A DNA stretch of 59,989 nucleotides from Lactobacillaceae bacterium (GCA_031289615.1 JAITPD010000049.1:1-59989), one strand, 5' to 3'; positions 18,636 to 28,404 are shown, counted from the stretch's first letter. Notes: generated by a model not told the origin, from the letters alone. A program made the numbers and translations.

Positions 18636-19070
18636 ATGAAGCTTAATGAGCTTGAAATTGCCGAAGGTGCTCGTAAGGTCCGCAATCGCGTGGGTCGTGG
18701 AGAATCTTCAGGTAATGGTAAGACTGCAGGACGTGGTCAAAAGGGTCAAAAGGCTCGTAGTAAGGTACGTTTGGGCTTTGAAGGTGGACAAATGCCTTTG
18801 TTCCGTCGTATCCCAAAGCGTGGATTTACTAACATCAACCGTAAAGATTATGCGGTTGTTAACTTGGACCAATTAAACAAGTTCGATAACGGGACTGAAG
18901 TTACACCAGTATTATTGGTGGAAGCAGGAATCGTTAAGAAGGAATTGTCTGGGATCAAGATTTTAGCTAATGGTCAACTTGAAAAGTCTTTGACTGTAAA
19001 GGCCAACAAGTTCTCAGCATCAGCCGTTACTGCTATTGAAGCAGCTGGTGGTAAGACTGAGGTGATCTAA
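18636..19070 (+). CDS. rplO: 50S ribosomal protein L15
   Basis: Late-assembly 50S protein of 144 residues. The Gly/Arg-rich N terminus ([20 protein letters not shown]) and the [18 protein letters not shown] block are diagnostic. GAAGGAGG precedes the ATG. Its stop overlaps the secY start (TAATG). Confidence 0.97.
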   Translation: MKLNELEIAEGARKVRNRVGRGESSGNGKTAGRGQKGQKARSKVRLGFEGGQMPLFRRIPKRGFTNINRKDYAVVNLDQLNKFDNGTEVTPVLLVEAGIVKKELSGIKILANGQLEKSLTVKANKFSASAVTAIEAAGGKTEVI

Positions 19071-20371
19071 TGCTACAAACCGTGCTCAATTCACTTAAAG
19101 AAAGGGACATCCGTAAAAAGTTGTTCTTCACTCTGGGGATTTTGATTGTATACCGGATCGGTGCGTACATTACTGTACCAGGGATTAACCCTAAAGCATT
19201 GACTGAGGTTGCGAATTCTGGGCTCGGAAGCATTTTAAATATGTTCAGTGGTGGTGGATTAACAAATTACTCGTTGTTCGCAATGGGTGTTTCTCCGTAT
19301 GTCACTGCTCAAATCGTGGTTCAATTGCTACAAATGGACATTGTTCCACGGTTTGTCGAATGGTCAAAACAAGGTGAAGTTGGTCGGCGTCATTTGAACC
19401 AAGTTACTCGATATTTGACTATTGTCCTAGCTTTTGTACAATCAATTGGTATCACAGCTGGATTCAACCAGCTTAGTCAAGTTAAACTGGTTCAAACACC
19501 CAACTGGCAAACTTATTTGTTGATCGGATTTATTCTGACTTCAGGAAGTATGTTTGCGGTCTGGCTTGGTGAGATGATTACCGAGCGCGGACTTGGGCAA
19601 GGTGTTTCAATGTTGATCTTTGCGGGAATCATCGCGCGTGTACCAGCCGGTATTTATCGTTTGGTACAAGAAAATGTGTTCCAAAATTCTAACCCAACAC
19701 AAGGTTTGGCCCTCGTGATCGGACTTTTGTTGGTAATGATGATGGCAATTTCATTTGTGACTTGGTTTAACCAAGCCATTCGTAAGATTCCAATGCAATA
19801 TACTCGTCGTTCTGCCGGATCTGGTAGTTCGTCATACCTGCCATTGAAGATTAACGTTGCGGGAGTTATCCCAGTTATCTTCGCGTCATCATTGTTGGTG
19901 ACTCCACAAACTGTATTGCAAGCTTTTGCAACTAAATTTGCGGATGCAGGTTGGTATACAACATTGACTAGCTGGTTGTCGATGCAAACGCTGCAGGGTG
20001 GCGTACTCTACGCCCTTCTCATCGTTGTCTTCACTTTCTTCTACGCCTTTGTGCAGGTTAATCCTGAAAAGGTTGCGGAGAATTTGCAGAAGCAGGGAAG
20101 CTATATCGTGGGGGTATGGCCTGGGCCAGCAACAGAAAAGTGGATGAGACAACTTCTTATGCGCTTATCAGTTGTCGGTGCGTTATTCCTTGGTTTGATT
20201 GCATTGGCACCTATCCTAGCCACACATTTCTTTGGCTTGGATAGTAACCTTGGTATGTCTGGTACTTCATTGTTGATCGTGATTGGAGTCGCAATCGATT
20301 TGATTCGTCAACTTGAAGGATTAATGATGAAAAAGGCATACACTGGCTTTATTCATGAAGGAGCTAAATAA
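19070..20371 (+). CDS. secY: Protein translocase subunit SecY
   Basis: Channel-forming subunit of the SecYEG translocon. It has 433 residues and ten predicted membrane helices. The plug-region FSGGGLTNYSLFAMGVSPYV and the cytosolic loop ARRRIPMQY-like RKIPMQYTRRSAGSGSSSYL are present. It is coupled to rplO and adk by one-base stop/start overlaps. Both KxYKxGKxW proteins of this window might use this or an accessory channel; no second secY is visible here. Confidence 0.97.
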   Translation: MLQTVLNSLKERDIRKKLFFTLGILIVYRIGAYITVPGINPKALTEVANSGLGSILNMFSGGGLTNYSLFAMGVSPYVTAQIVVQLLQMDIVPRFVEWSKQGEVGRRHLNQVTRYLTIVLAFVQSIGITAGFNQLSQVKLVQTPNWQTYLLIGFILTSGSMFAVWLGEMITERGLGQGVSMLIFAGIIARVPAGIYRLVQENVFQNSNPTQGLALVIGLLLVMMMAISFVTWFNQAIRKIPMQYTRRSAGSGSSSYLPLKINVAGVIPVIFASSLLVTPQTVLQAFATKFADAGWYTTLTSWLSMQTLQGGVLYALLIVVFTFFYAFVQVNPEKVAENLQKQGSYIVGVWPGPATEKWMRQLLMRLSVVGALFLGLIALAPILATHFFGLDSNLGMSGTSLLIVIGVAIDLIRQLEGLMMKKAYTGFIHEGAK

Positions 20372-20940
20372 TGAGTTTAAATATCATGTTGTTGGGCTTA
20401 CCAGGTGTTGGTAAAGGTACCCAAGCAGAGATGATTGTTGAGACTTACGCTTTGCCACATATCAGTACGGGCGACATGTTCCGTGCTGCAATGGCAAACG
20501 AAACTGAATTAGGACTTAAGGCTAAGGCGTTCATGGATGCTGGAGACTTGGTTCCTGATGAAGTTACTAATGGTATCGTTGAAGAGCGTTTGGCTGAAGA
20601 CGATACACAGGTGGGATTCATTCTTGATGGATTCCCCCGTAACTTGGACCAAGCAGCTGCTTTAGACGCAATGTTGTCAAAGCAAGGTCGCAAGCTTGAT
20701 GGCGTTTTATATTTCACGGCTGATCAAGACGTGTTGGTAGAACGCATGATGGCACGTGGTCGGGCAGATGACACACCTGAAGTCATCAAGAATCGTTTGG
20801 CGGTTAATGGAGAATTAACGGCACCCATTGCTGATTTCTACGCAAAGCAAGGCGTTTTGCATGAAATTGATGGTGCCCGTGAACTTGAAGTAATTTTTGC
20901 TGACGTTAAAGAGTTGCTTGATAATTTGAAGAATGCGTAA
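20371..20940 (+). CDS. adk: Adenylate kinase, short-LID form
   Basis: Interconverts ATP, ADP and AMP. It has 189 residues, with the P-loop GLPGVGKGTQA, the AMP-site motif STGDMFRAA and DGFPRNLDQA. The LID is reduced to RGRADDTPEVIKNRL, without the four-Cys zinc insert found in the 215-220 residue enzymes common in Firmicutes. It overlaps the secY stop by one base. No map gene follows; infA is next. Confidence 0.96.
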   Translation: MSLNIMLLGLPGVGKGTQAEMIVETYALPHISTGDMFRAAMANETELGLKAKAFMDAGDLVPDEVTNGIVEERLAEDDTQVGFILDGFPRNLDQAAALDAMLSKQGRKLDGVLYFTADQDVLVERMMARGRADDTPEVIKNRLAVNGELTAPIADFYAKQGVLHEIDGARELEVIFADVKELLDNLKNA

Positions 20941-20977
20941 TTTTCAGTGTTTAAGCGGGCCTTGGCTCGTTTGACCA

Positions 20978-20986
20978 TGGTATAAT
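20978..20986 (+). promoter_or_regulatory. Extended -10 promoter before infA
   Basis: TGG directly precedes TATAAT (20981-20986), an extended -10 element. A short GC-rich dyad (about 20953-20970) just upstream may weaken read-through from adk. It could give infA to rplQ an independent start. Confidence 0.55.
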
Positions 20987-21028
20987 TAATTGTTGCGTTC
21001 TTCATTGAACAACGAAGGAGGCATAAAC

Positions 21029-21244
21029 GTGGCCAACGATGTTATTGAAATTTCTGGTGTGGTAAAAGAAACTTTGCCTAATGCCATGTTTACCGTTGAA
21101 TTGGAAAACGGCGCCGCAATTCTCGCCCACGTTTCCGGTAAGATTCGAAAGAACTTTATTCGGATTCTTCCTGGAGACCGTGTGACAGTTGAAATGTCGC
21201 CATACGATTTGACTAAGGGACGGATTACTTACCGTTTCAAGTAA
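21029..21244 (+). CDS. infA: Translation initiation factor IF-1
   Basis: OB-fold factor that occupies the ribosomal A site during initiation. It has 71 residues, with [15 protein letters not shown] and the C-terminal [15 protein letters not shown], the normal length. The start is GTG at 21029 after AAGGAGG. The frame upstream to 20990 lies over its promoter and is not used. Confidence 0.96.
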   Translation: MANDVIEISGVVKETLPNAMFTVELENGAAILAHVSGKIRKNFIRILPGDRVTVEMSPYDLTKGRITYRFK

Positions 21245-21277
21245 GGTCAGTCGTAGATTATTTTGGAGGTAAATACA

Positions 21278-21394
21278 ATGAAGGTTCGCCCATCAGTAAA
21301 GCCTATGTGTGATAACTGTAAGGTTATCCGCCGTAATGGCCGTGTAATGGTGATTTGCACAAATCCCAAGCACAAACAACGCCAAGGTGCTTAA
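21278..21394 (+). CDS. rpmJ: 50S ribosomal protein L36
   Basis: Very small 38-residue protein, beginning [16 protein letters not shown]. Cys11, Cys14, Cys27 and His32 form the zinc-binding set of the zinc-containing L36 type. TTGGAGG precedes the ATG. It is too short for most automatic callers but lies in its conserved place between infA and rpsM. Confidence 0.95.
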   Translation: MKVRPSVKPMCDNCKVIRRNGRVMVICTNPKHKQRQGA

Positions 21395-21440
21395 TTTGCA
21401 CCTTGCATCTATAAATAACTTACTATAGGAGGTAAAAGCA

Positions 21441-21806
21441 ATGGCTCGTATTGCAGGAATTGATCTGCCTCGCGATAAGCGTATCGTGATCGCATTGACA
21501 TATGTATACGGAATCGGTAACACTACTGCCCAAAAAGTTTTGGCAGAAGCTGGAGTTTCTGAAGACGTCCGTGTTCGTGATTTGACACCCGACCAAGAAG
21601 ACGCCATCCGTGCTATCATTGATGGCATCAAGGTGGAAGGTGATTTGCGTCGTGAAGTATCATTGAACATTAAGAAGTTGCAAGAAATCGCATCATACCG
21701 CGGCATTCGCCATCGTAAGGGCTTGCCTGTTCGTGGTCAAAACACCAAGAACAACGCTCGTACGCGCAAAGGCCCAGCTACTGCGATTGCAGGTAAGAAG
21801 AAGTAA
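21441..21806 (+). CDS. rpsM: 30S ribosomal protein S13
   Basis: Head protein forming intersubunit bridges. It has 121 residues, begins [14 protein letters not shown], and has the C-terminal RGLPVRGQ-like [26 protein letters not shown] precedes the ATG. Confidence 0.97.
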   Translation: MARIAGIDLPRDKRIVIALTYVYGIGNTTAQKVLAEAGVSEDVRVRDLTPDQEDAIRAIIDGIKVEGDLRREVSLNIKKLQEIASYRGIRHRKGLPVRGQNTKNNARTRKGPATAIAGKKK

Positions 21807-21837
21807 TTAACTACCGTAGAAAGGAGTTTATTTATTC

Positions 21838-22224
21838 ATGGCAGGTCGTAATACTCGTAAGCGTCGTGTGAAAAAGAATATTGAGAGTGGTGTAGCACAT
21901 ATCCACGCAACGTTCAACAACACGATTGTAATGATCACCGATGTCCAAGGTAACGCTGTTGCCTGGTCATCTGCAGGTTCACTTGGATTCAAGGGTAGCC
22001 GTAAGTCAACGCCGTTTGCAGCGCAAATGGCGTCTGAGGCTGCTGCCAAGGGAGCAATGGAAAACGGAATGAAGACGGTTGAAGTAACTGTTAAAGGCCC
22101 TGGTTCAGGGCGTGAGTCTGCTATCCGTGCTTTGGCCGCTGCAGGTTTGGAAGTTACTTCTATCAAGGATGTAACTCCAGTTCCTCACAACGGTTCTCGT
22201 CCACCAAAGCGTCGTCGTGTCTAA
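21838..22224 (+). CDS. rpsK: 30S ribosomal protein S11
   Basis: Platform protein near the E site and the Shine-Dalgarno duplex. It has 128 residues, with [20 protein letters not shown] and the C-terminal [20 protein letters not shown] precedes the ATG. Confidence 0.97.
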   Translation: MAGRNTRKRRVKKNIESGVAHIHATFNNTIVMITDVQGNAVAWSSAGSLGFKGSRKSTPFAAQMASEAAAKGAMENGMKTVEVTVKGPGSGRESAIRALAAAGLEVTSIKDVTPVPHNGSRPPKRRRV

Positions 22225-22279
22225 TTGCCGCTTGCAACTAGTTCACAACTAAGCTTTGATGAAAGGGGTAACAAACAAT

Positions 22280-23224
22280 ATGCTTGAATTCGAAAACCCA
22301 AAGATCACTCTTGTCGAAGAAAGCAGCAATTACGGAAAGTTTGTAGTTGAGCCACTTGAGCGCGGCTACGGAACAACGCTAGGAAATTCTTTGCGTCGTG
22401 TATTGTTGTCATCTTTGCCTGGAGCAGCGATCAATTCTGTACAAATCGATACAGTTTTGCATGAATTTTCAACCATCGAAGGTGTAGTTGAAGATGTTAC
22501 GCAAATCATTTTGAACTTGAAAAAAGTTTCATTGAGTATTGAGAGTGATGAAGAGAAGACACTCGAAATTAATGTTGCCGGTCCTGCAACTGTAACGGCC
22601 GCTGACATTACTGGAGATAGTGATGTTGCAATCTTGAATAAAGATTTGTATATCGCAACTGTTGCGGCTGGGGCAACGTTGCACATGACTTTGACTGCTG
22701 AAGGTGGTCGTGGTTATGTGTCAGCTGACCAGAATAAGGAATTGCATGATGATTTGCCAATTGGCGTTCTTGCAATTGATTCAATCTTTACCCCAATCGA
22801 ACGTGTCAACTATCAAGTTGAAAGTACTCGTGTTGGTCAACGTGATGACTTCGACAAACTCACTTTTGATGTTTGGACGGACGGGTCATTGACACCAACC
22901 GAAGCTGTTTCTTTGGCTGCGCAAATTCTGTCTTCACATTTGAATTCATTTGTGGAATTGTCAGAACGCGCTGTAACAGCACAAGTGATGGTAGACAAAG
23001 AAGAGACTGTAGCGCCTAAGCATACTGAGATGCCAATCGAAGAGCTTGACTTATCGGTGCGCTCTTATAATTGTCTCAAAAGGGCTGGGATCAACTCTGT
23101 TCAAGAGTTGGTAGATCGTTCAGAAACACAAATGATGTCTGTACGTAACCTCGGTCGGAAATCACTTGACGAAATCCAAGAAAAACTGGCACTGCTTGGT
23201 TTGGGATTCCGCAAGGAAGATTAG
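22280..23224 (+). CDS. rpoA: RNA polymerase alpha subunit
   Basis: Scaffold for RNA polymerase assembly and target of activators. It has 314 residues: N-terminal dimerisation domain starting [13 protein letters not shown] with [18 protein letters not shown], a linker, and a C-terminal DNA-binding domain with [17 protein letters not shown] and [11 protein letters not shown]. The frame opens earlier (22256), but ATG 22280 after AAAGGGG matches the family start. Position between rpsK and rplQ is standard. Confidence 0.97.
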   Translation: MLEFENPKITLVEESSNYGKFVVEPLERGYGTTLGNSLRRVLLSSLPGAAINSVQIDTVLHEFSTIEGVVEDVTQIILNLKKVSLSIESDEEKTLEINVAGPATVTAADITGDSDVAILNKDLYIATVAAGATLHMTLTAEGGRGYVSADQNKELHDDLPIGVLAIDSIFTPIERVNYQVESTRVGQRDDFDKLTFDVWTDGSLTPTEAVSLAAQILSSHLNSFVELSERAVTAQVMVDKEETVAPKHTEMPIEELDLSVRSYNCLKRAGINSVQELVDRSETQMMSVRNLGRKSLDEIQEKLALLGLGFRKED

Positions 23225-23262
23225 ATTAAAAGATAAGAATACCAAAGAAGGAGGAATGACTC

Positions 23263-23649
23263 ATGTCATACCGTAAGTTGGGACGCACAAGCTCACAACG
23301 TAAGGCTTTGTTGCGTGACTTAACCACTGCATTGTTGATCAACGGTCGCATCGAGACTACTGAAGCTCGCGCTAAGGAAGTTCGTAAGACTGCTGAAAAG
23401 ATGATTACGTTGGGAAAGCACGGAGACTTGGCATCACGTCGTAAGGCTGCTGCTTTCTTGCGTAACGTTGTTGCGGAAGTTACTACAACTGAAGACAACA
23501 AGGTTAAGGTTGAAAACGCCTTGCAACACTTGTTCACTCATGTTGCACCTCGTTTTGAAGGCCGTGCGGGTGGTTACACTCGTATCTTAAAGACTGTTCA
23601 ACGTCGTGGAGACGCTGCACAAATGGTTATCTTGGAATTGGTCGACTAA
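23263..23649 (+). CDS. rplQ: 50S ribosomal protein L17
   Basis: Last gene of the supercluster, 128 residues. It begins [20 protein letters not shown] and ends with the typical [20 protein letters not shown] block. AAGGAGG precedes the ATG. Immediately downstream is the conserved RNA element that usually follows this gene in lactic acid bacteria. Confidence 0.97.
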   Translation: MSYRKLGRTSSQRKALLRDLTTALLINGRIETTEARAKEVRKTAEKMITLGKHGDLASRRKAAAFLRNVVAEVTTTEDNKVKVENALQHLFTHVAPRFEGRAGGYTRILKTVQRRGDAAQMVILELVD

Positions 23650-23681
23650 TTCGTTAGCGCCAAAATCGATAAACATTCTTT

Positions 23682-23788
23682 AAAATCTCCAAACTATATA
23701 GCATAAACCGCTACGATGATGGCTCTAAGCCAAGTCTAGGTTGAAAGGCTCACTGAGTCGCGCTTTATAGTTTGTGGGATTTTTTTTG
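23682..23788 (+). ncRNA. L17 downstream element with terminator
   Basis: An outer stem between AATCTCCAAACTATA (left) and TATAGTTTGTGGGATT (right) encloses smaller hairpins, including TGGC/GCCA at about 23720-23732, and ends in eight T residues. The position right after rplQ and this architecture match the L17 downstream element described from lactic acid bacteria and Listeria, whose role is unknown. A covariance-model match was not run; it also plainly works as the operon terminator. Confidence 0.7.
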
Positions 23789-24008
23789 TTACATAAATAT
23801 GACTTAAACTTAAAAAAGCAATTTTTTTTCTAAAAAAGCGCAAAAATATAGTTTAATCTAAAGTTGCGAGGATTATAAAAATCACGCGTAACTTAACGGT
23901 TTGTGAAAGTAATTTGCATATTTGTTCTGATTAATGCACCAAAACTATCACAACTTGTTAAATTGTACTTAATTAGTTTAGAACTATCTTTTAAAGGAGC
24001 AAAAGCCT
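23789..24008 (+). other. Intergenic leader of the cyd operon
   Basis: AT-rich stretch with A/T tracts. There is a TTGTGAA half-site at 23901-23907 but no proper right half for a Rex operator, and no clear -35/-10 pair. The cydA ribosome binding site AAAGGAG ends the region. The regulator cannot be named from the sequence. Confidence 0.4.
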
Positions 24009-25469
24009 ATGTCTGCTGAATTTATTTCGCGTCTTCAATTCGCTTTTACAGTCCTATTTCACATGACATTCCCTGCCTTTACAATTGGGTTATCAATTTA
24101 TCTGTCAGTGATGTATGGAATGTACTGGCGCACGCACAAGTTAGTTTATTATCAAGTTTTCAAATTTTTCCGTAAAATATTTGCGGTCGGATTTGCTCTG
24201 GGTGTCGTGGCTGGAATCGTGATCACCTTCCAATTTGGCTTGAATTGGGGTGTTTACGGTGCCAAGACTGGGCCAATCTTAGGACCAATCATCGGAATGG
24301 AAGTTGTTTCGGCCTTCTTTGTGGAAGCAACATTCTTAGGAGTCCTATTGTATGGTGATGGTAAAGTTTCAGAACGGCTAATGTTTATTTCGTCAGTGTT
24401 GGTAGCGATTGGAACGGTCTCATCATCGACTTGGATTTTGATTGCCAACTCTTGGATGCAAACACCAGCCGGCTTTAAGATGGATGCGGCTGGACGATTT
24501 GTGCCTGCAAATTGGTGGCATATTATTTTCAATCCTTCATTTGGAATTCGTTGGTGCCATATCATCGTGGGTGTGCTGATTACTGCATCCGTTTTGGTGA
24601 TGGGAATTGCGGCATACTTTGTTGTTAAACATAGCGACGATCCAGAACTATTTAGGTTTGGAAAACGCTCGGTCTCAATTGGCCTTGGAATCATGGCGAT
24701 TTTAATTCCAATTCAAATGTCAATTGGAGACACCGTGGCTTTGAATTATGTGGCCAAAGATCAATTGTCATCAAATGGCTTGCCATCAAAGCTAGCCGCG
24801 ATGGAAGGCCATTGGGAAGCTGGTTCAAGTTATATCATTGTTGCTTGGCCCTCGAATAAAGAAGAAAAGAACTTGTTTGAAATCGCCGTACCGCATCTTG
24901 GTTCGGTCATTGCAATGAAAGACTTTAGCGGTAAATCTAAAATTTTGGGAATGAAGCAAATCCCTAAGGCTGAACGTCCATGGGTCTGGGCCGTCTTTGG
25001 CGGATTCAGAATGATGTATTATGGAGCAATTACGTTGTTAGCGACCGCATTCATTGGATTAATATTGCGTTTGCGTGGGAAGCTTTTCACATCTAAGAAA
25101 TACATGAAATGGCTATTGTTCATCTCACCAGCTGGATTTTTGGCGGTTTGGGGTGGCTGGATCACGGCTGAAGCAGGCCGGCAGCCATGGGTTGTTTGGG
25201 GTCAACTAGCAACTAAGGATGCAGCCTCACACATTTCAACAGCTGAGGTCATGTATACGTTGAGTGTTTTCTTGATTATTTATTTGACCTTGATTATTGC
25301 ATATATCATGTATATTGTTCGGACTACGAAAAAGGGTCCCGATAGTCTTGCTGATATTGCCAAGTTGTTAGGACATCAAGATGGAGAATTCATTAAAAAA
25401 GCTGTCCCACAATTAACAGATGCAGCTGAAAATGACACGCAAAATGATAGTAAAGGAGGACCAGCCTAA
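24009..25469 (+). CDS. cydA: Cytochrome bd ubiquinol/menaquinol oxidase subunit I
   Basis: Catalytic subunit carrying hemes b558, b595 and d; it oxidises quinol and reduces oxygen without proton pumping. It has 486 residues and about nine membrane helices. Visible elements: the heme His in LFHMTFPAFTIG near residue 19, the GMEVVSAFFVEATFLG block, and the quinol-loop motif SKLAAMEGHWE. The C-terminal Q-loop insert is short, as in Firmicutes. Lactic acid bacteria need added heme, so activity probably depends on external heme. It overlaps cydB by one base. Confidence 0.96.
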   Translation: MSAEFISRLQFAFTVLFHMTFPAFTIGLSIYLSVMYGMYWRTHKLVYYQVFKFFRKIFAVGFALGVVAGIVITFQFGLNWGVYGAKTGPILGPIIGMEVVSAFFVEATFLGVLLYGDGKVSERLMFISSVLVAIGTVSSSTWILIANSWMQTPAGFKMDAAGRFVPANWWHIIFNPSFGIRWCHIIVGVLITASVLVMGIAAYFVVKHSDDPELFRFGKRSVSIGLGIMAILIPIQMSIGDTVALNYVAKDQLSSNGLPSKLAAMEGHWEAGSSYIIVAWPSNKEEKNLFEIAVPHLGSVIAMKDFSGKSKILGMKQIPKAERPWVWAVFGGFRMMYYGAITLLATAFIGLILRLRGKLFTSKKYMKWLLFISPAGFLAVWGGWITAEAGRQPWVVWGQLATKDAASHISTAEVMYTLSVFLIIYLTLIIAYIMYIVRTTKKGPDSLADIAKLLGHQDGEFIKKAVPQLTDAAENDTQNDSKGGPA

Positions 25470-26500
25470 TGTTAGCAGTCTTTTGGTTTATCTTAGTCTT
25501 ATCTTTTATTATGATGTACGTTCTCTCTGACGGTTACGATTTGGGAGTTGGAATTTTAACTCTCTTTGAACGGGATAAAGAACGTAAGCAAGCGATGATT
25601 GAGTTGGTGGCCAATGTTTGGGATGCCAATGAAACATGGATCGTTATGACAGGAGTTGCCTTATGGGGTGGATTCCCTATGATCTATGGTTCCGTCTTAC
25701 AATTTTTGTATCCAGTGCTCTTCACAATGTTGTTTGGCTTGATTTTACGAGGTTTTTCAAATGAAATGATTTCAAGTCAGGGAATTAACGTTCACCATCG
25801 CTGGCATTTAGCATTTGGATTTGGTTCGCTAATTGCGGCTTTAGCACAAGGTGTTGCGCTCGGTTCATTGACTTCAAAAATTCTGATTGAAAATTTCACG
25901 AATATGTCTAAGCCAGGTTCATTCTTTAGCTGGTATTCAGTGTTGTTCATGTGCTTGGTGGTGGCAGCGTATGTCACATTAGGGTTGGCATATCTGAAGT
26001 TCCACCGAATTAATTTAATCAAAACTGGTCAACGGGGAATTATCATGACGTTAGTGACCTTGGCCTTACTCGTGGTTGCATTAGTGACTATCAACTACAC
26101 TGCTGCACCGCTTAACTTCAATGATCCGTGGCGAGTTACAGCGTTTATTTCATTCATGGTGCTCGCGGTGATCGGGGTAACAATTGCTCTGCTTAACTTC
26201 TCAAATCAAAAGGAAACATTTGGTGCACAGGCATATCCAATGGGTGGCTTGATTTTGGCAACTGTGGCGACGGTTCTAGCATTTACCGTGACCCATTTTC
26301 CAATTATTGTGCCGGGTGTTGCATCGCCAAGTGCGGGGGTTGTGATCAACGCAGCTTCTTCAAATGTTTCAACGTATCGATTCTTATTGGTTGGTGTTGG
26401 AATGTGGATTCCATTAATGTGGTACTTCGCGTTCTTCGTCCATCACTCACTCATTAAGCGTGGAAAGAACGGCATCTGGTCGTTAATCGGGGTGAAATAA
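25469..26500 (+). CDS. cydB: Cytochrome bd oxidase subunit II
   Basis: Pairs with CydA to form the oxidase. It has 343 residues and about nine membrane helices, with LSDGYDLGVGIL near the N terminus and the conserved NVWDANETWIV motif near residue 50. Its start overlaps the cydA stop (TAATG). A previously uncalled small membrane protein gene begins one base after its stop. Confidence 0.96.
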   Translation: MLAVFWFILVLSFIMMYVLSDGYDLGVGILTLFERDKERKQAMIELVANVWDANETWIVMTGVALWGGFPMIYGSVLQFLYPVLFTMLFGLILRGFSNEMISSQGINVHHRWHLAFGFGSLIAALAQGVALGSLTSKILIENFTNMSKPGSFFSWYSVLFMCLVVAAYVTLGLAYLKFHRINLIKTGQRGIIMTLVTLALLVVALVTINYTAAPLNFNDPWRVTAFISFMVLAVIGVTIALLNFSNQKETFGAQAYPMGGLILATVATVLAFTVTHFPIIVPGVASPSAGVVINAASSNVSTYRFLLVGVGMWIPLMWYFAFFVHHSLIKRGKNGIWSLIGVK

Positions 26501-26501
26501 A

Positions 26502-26678
26502 ATGCGTATCTTTGTCAATATTTTATTAATACTACTATTTCCAGTGCTTGTTCTATTTGCTGAACAAACATTTTCTAATCTCATTGGTGACGCCGGCAAC
26601 TGGGCGGTTGTAATTGTCATGTCACTGTTTGCTTTGGTTGTTTGGATTTGGGATGAAAAGAAACAAAATAAGCACTAA
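26502..26678 (+). CDS. Small two-helix membrane protein between cydB and the Cyd ABC genes
   Basis: A 58-residue frame starting MRIFVNILL and ending DEKKQNKH. It has two hydrophobic segments (about residues 4-20 and 33-51) joined by a short polar loop with one Asp and two Asn, and a charged C terminus. GGGGTGA lies 7 bases before the ATG, and the stop lies within the start of the next gene. Small single-helix subunits (CydX, CydS) complete the bd oxidase in other bacteria; this one is longer with a second helix, so a CydX-like role is inferred from position only. Confidence 0.65.
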   Translation: MRIFVNILLILLFPVLVLFAEQTFSNLIGDAGNWAVVIVMSLFALVVWIWDEKKQNKH

Positions 26679-28404
26679 GATTAGCGTGGCAAATAATGCA
26701 ACCAGTTCAATTGATTGGTTGAAAAATGATGGTTCGTTGGCAAAACGAGCTATTTATTTTACAACAATTTTAAAAGTTGGGGCATTAGTTGCTAATTTGG
26801 TAATGTGGATTGGATTGAGTTTCATTGCCCAGGCGGGACTTGATTACATTAGCCACCAACACTTACAAACGATTGATGCATATAACTTAAAACTCGGTGG
26901 AAGTCTACTGGTCGCCGGGTTATTTTGTGATCTCTTATTTAGTTACGGAGCCAATCAAGCGACTAACCAAGCGATTCGTCATGGGAAAGATCATAGACAA
27001 AAGGCATTGTTGGCTTACATTTTGCCAGAATCACCGCAGCAAGCGCATCCAGAGTCGAGTTTGGGTGCCACGATTTTATTGGACCATGTCAATGAGATTG
27101 CGGAATATCGTGGAAAAGCTGAACCATTAAGAATTGCTACACCGATTGAAATGGGGCTCATCATCGCTCTGCTACTGATTTTACATTGGCCTGCTGCAAT
27201 CATTTTGGGCTTAGCAACAGCGGTGGTTCCAATGAATATGTGGATTGCTGGGCAAATTACGCAAGATGGGCATGATCATTATTTGGATCAATTGAACTAT
27301 TTGTCGGCCCGGATTTTAGATGCATTTCGTGGACTGGGAACGTTGATTCGCTTTGATGGTTTAAAACGGCAAAGGGAGCAACTGCAACAGGATTCCGATG
27401 AGCTGGTGAAGACCAATTTTGAAATTTTAAAGCGTGCCTTTTTGTCAGGAATGATCATGGATGTTGTCGTAACGTTTTCAATGGCGGTGATTGCTACGTA
27501 TGTCGGAATGTCGTTGTTGCATTACGTTTCAATCGGGCCAAAGTTATCGTTGTTGAATGGACTCGCTGTGTTGTTGATTACGCCGGTGTATTTTAAGCCA
27601 TTTCGCGAAACGGCTAGTGCATTTCACCAAAAGGAAAACGCCCGTGCAGATACACGTCAGATCGAAGAATTAACTCAAGCTCAGGCGCTAGTAGTGGTTC
27701 CTCATGAAGAAAGCTTGGAAGCGGCACCACAAATTACGCTCAAAGATGTTGAACTTAAATTGAAGGATGATTTAGTGATTGAGATGGGCAATTTAGAAAT
27801 TAGTGCTGGCGAACACGTGGCGATTATTGGGCCATCCGGTTCGGGTAAGACGACGTTGCTCAAAGTGATTGCTGGAGTATTACCGGTTTCTAAGGGCCAA
27901 GTTTTGTGGAATGGTGGCAAGGTTCAGCCGGATTTGCGAGAAACGGCTTGGATTGGACAACAAACTTTGATTCTCGATGATACTTTACGGGCTAATTTGT
28001 TGATTGGGCAAGCAGAAGCAAGTGATCAAGACTTGTTGGACGCGATGAAGACAGCTCAATTGACAGATTGGCAGGAATTTTTAGAGGAAAATTATGATGG
28101 ACTCGACACACTGCTGGGGCATCAAGGAATTCAGCCTTCAGCGGGTGAAAAGAAGCGGTTGGCAATTGCGCGGGCGACCCTTAGAAATGCACAAATTTGG
28201 CTGATTGATGAACCCACTGCGCATCTGGATTATGAAAATGAACAGTCTGTTGCAAAGGCTCTGGCAGATGCTACTCAAAATATTACGACGATTACTGTGA
28301 CTCATTCTGCAGAAGTGATTGCGACTTTTACAACTGCTTATGCATTTAATAAACGCCATCAGTTGGGGCAAACGCCTGTTCTTGAGAAGGGGGTGCAGCG
28401 ATGA
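26653..28404 (+). CDS. cydD: Thiol reductant ABC exporter, CydD-type subunit
   Basis: Half of the heterodimeric exporter that moves cysteine or glutathione and is needed to assemble the bd oxidase. It has about 583 residues: six membrane helices, then a nucleotide-binding domain with Walker A GPSGSGKTTLLK, a Q-loop Gln in WIGQQ, a degenerate signature PSAGEKKRLAIARA and Walker B IWLIDEPTAHLD. I chose ATG 26653 although its ribosome binding site is poor; GTG 26686 is the alternative. It is called CydC in Bacillus naming. It overlaps the next gene by four bases. Confidence 0.88.
   Translation: MKRNKISTKISVANNATSSIDWLKNDGSLAKRAIYFTTILKVGALVANLVMWIGLSFIAQAGLDYISHQHLQTIDAYNLKLGGSLLVAGLFCDLLFSYGANQATNQAIRHGKDHRQKALLAYILPESPQQAHPESSLGATILLDHVNEIAEYRGKAEPLRIATPIEMGLIIALLLILHWPAAIILGLATAVVPMNMWIAGQITQDGHDHYLDQLNYLSARILDAFRGLGTLIRFDGLKRQREQLQQDSDELVKTNFEILKRAFLSGMIMDVVVTFSMAVIATYVGMSLLHYVSIGPKLSLLNGLAVLLITPVYFKPFRETASAFHQKENARADTRQIEELTQAQALVVVPHEESLEAAPQITLKDVELKLKDDLVIEMGNLEISAGEHVAIIGPSGSGKTTLLKVIAGVLPVSKGQVLWNGGKVQPDLRETAWIGQQTLILDDTLRANLLIGQAEASDQDLLDAMKTAQLTDWQEFLEENYDGLDTLLGHQGIQPSAGEKKRLAIARATLRNAQIWLIDEPTAHLDYENEQSVAKALADATQNITTITVTHSAEVIATFTTAYAFNKRHQLGQTPVLEKGVQR

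Noticed and set aside
23682..23788. T-box or other riboswitch controlling cydA
   Set aside because: No specifier or T-box sequence is visible, and the T-run and position after rplQ fit a 3' element instead.
23901..23918. Possible Rex operator before cydA
   Set aside because: Only the left half TTGTGAA fits; the right half agrees at two of seven positions.
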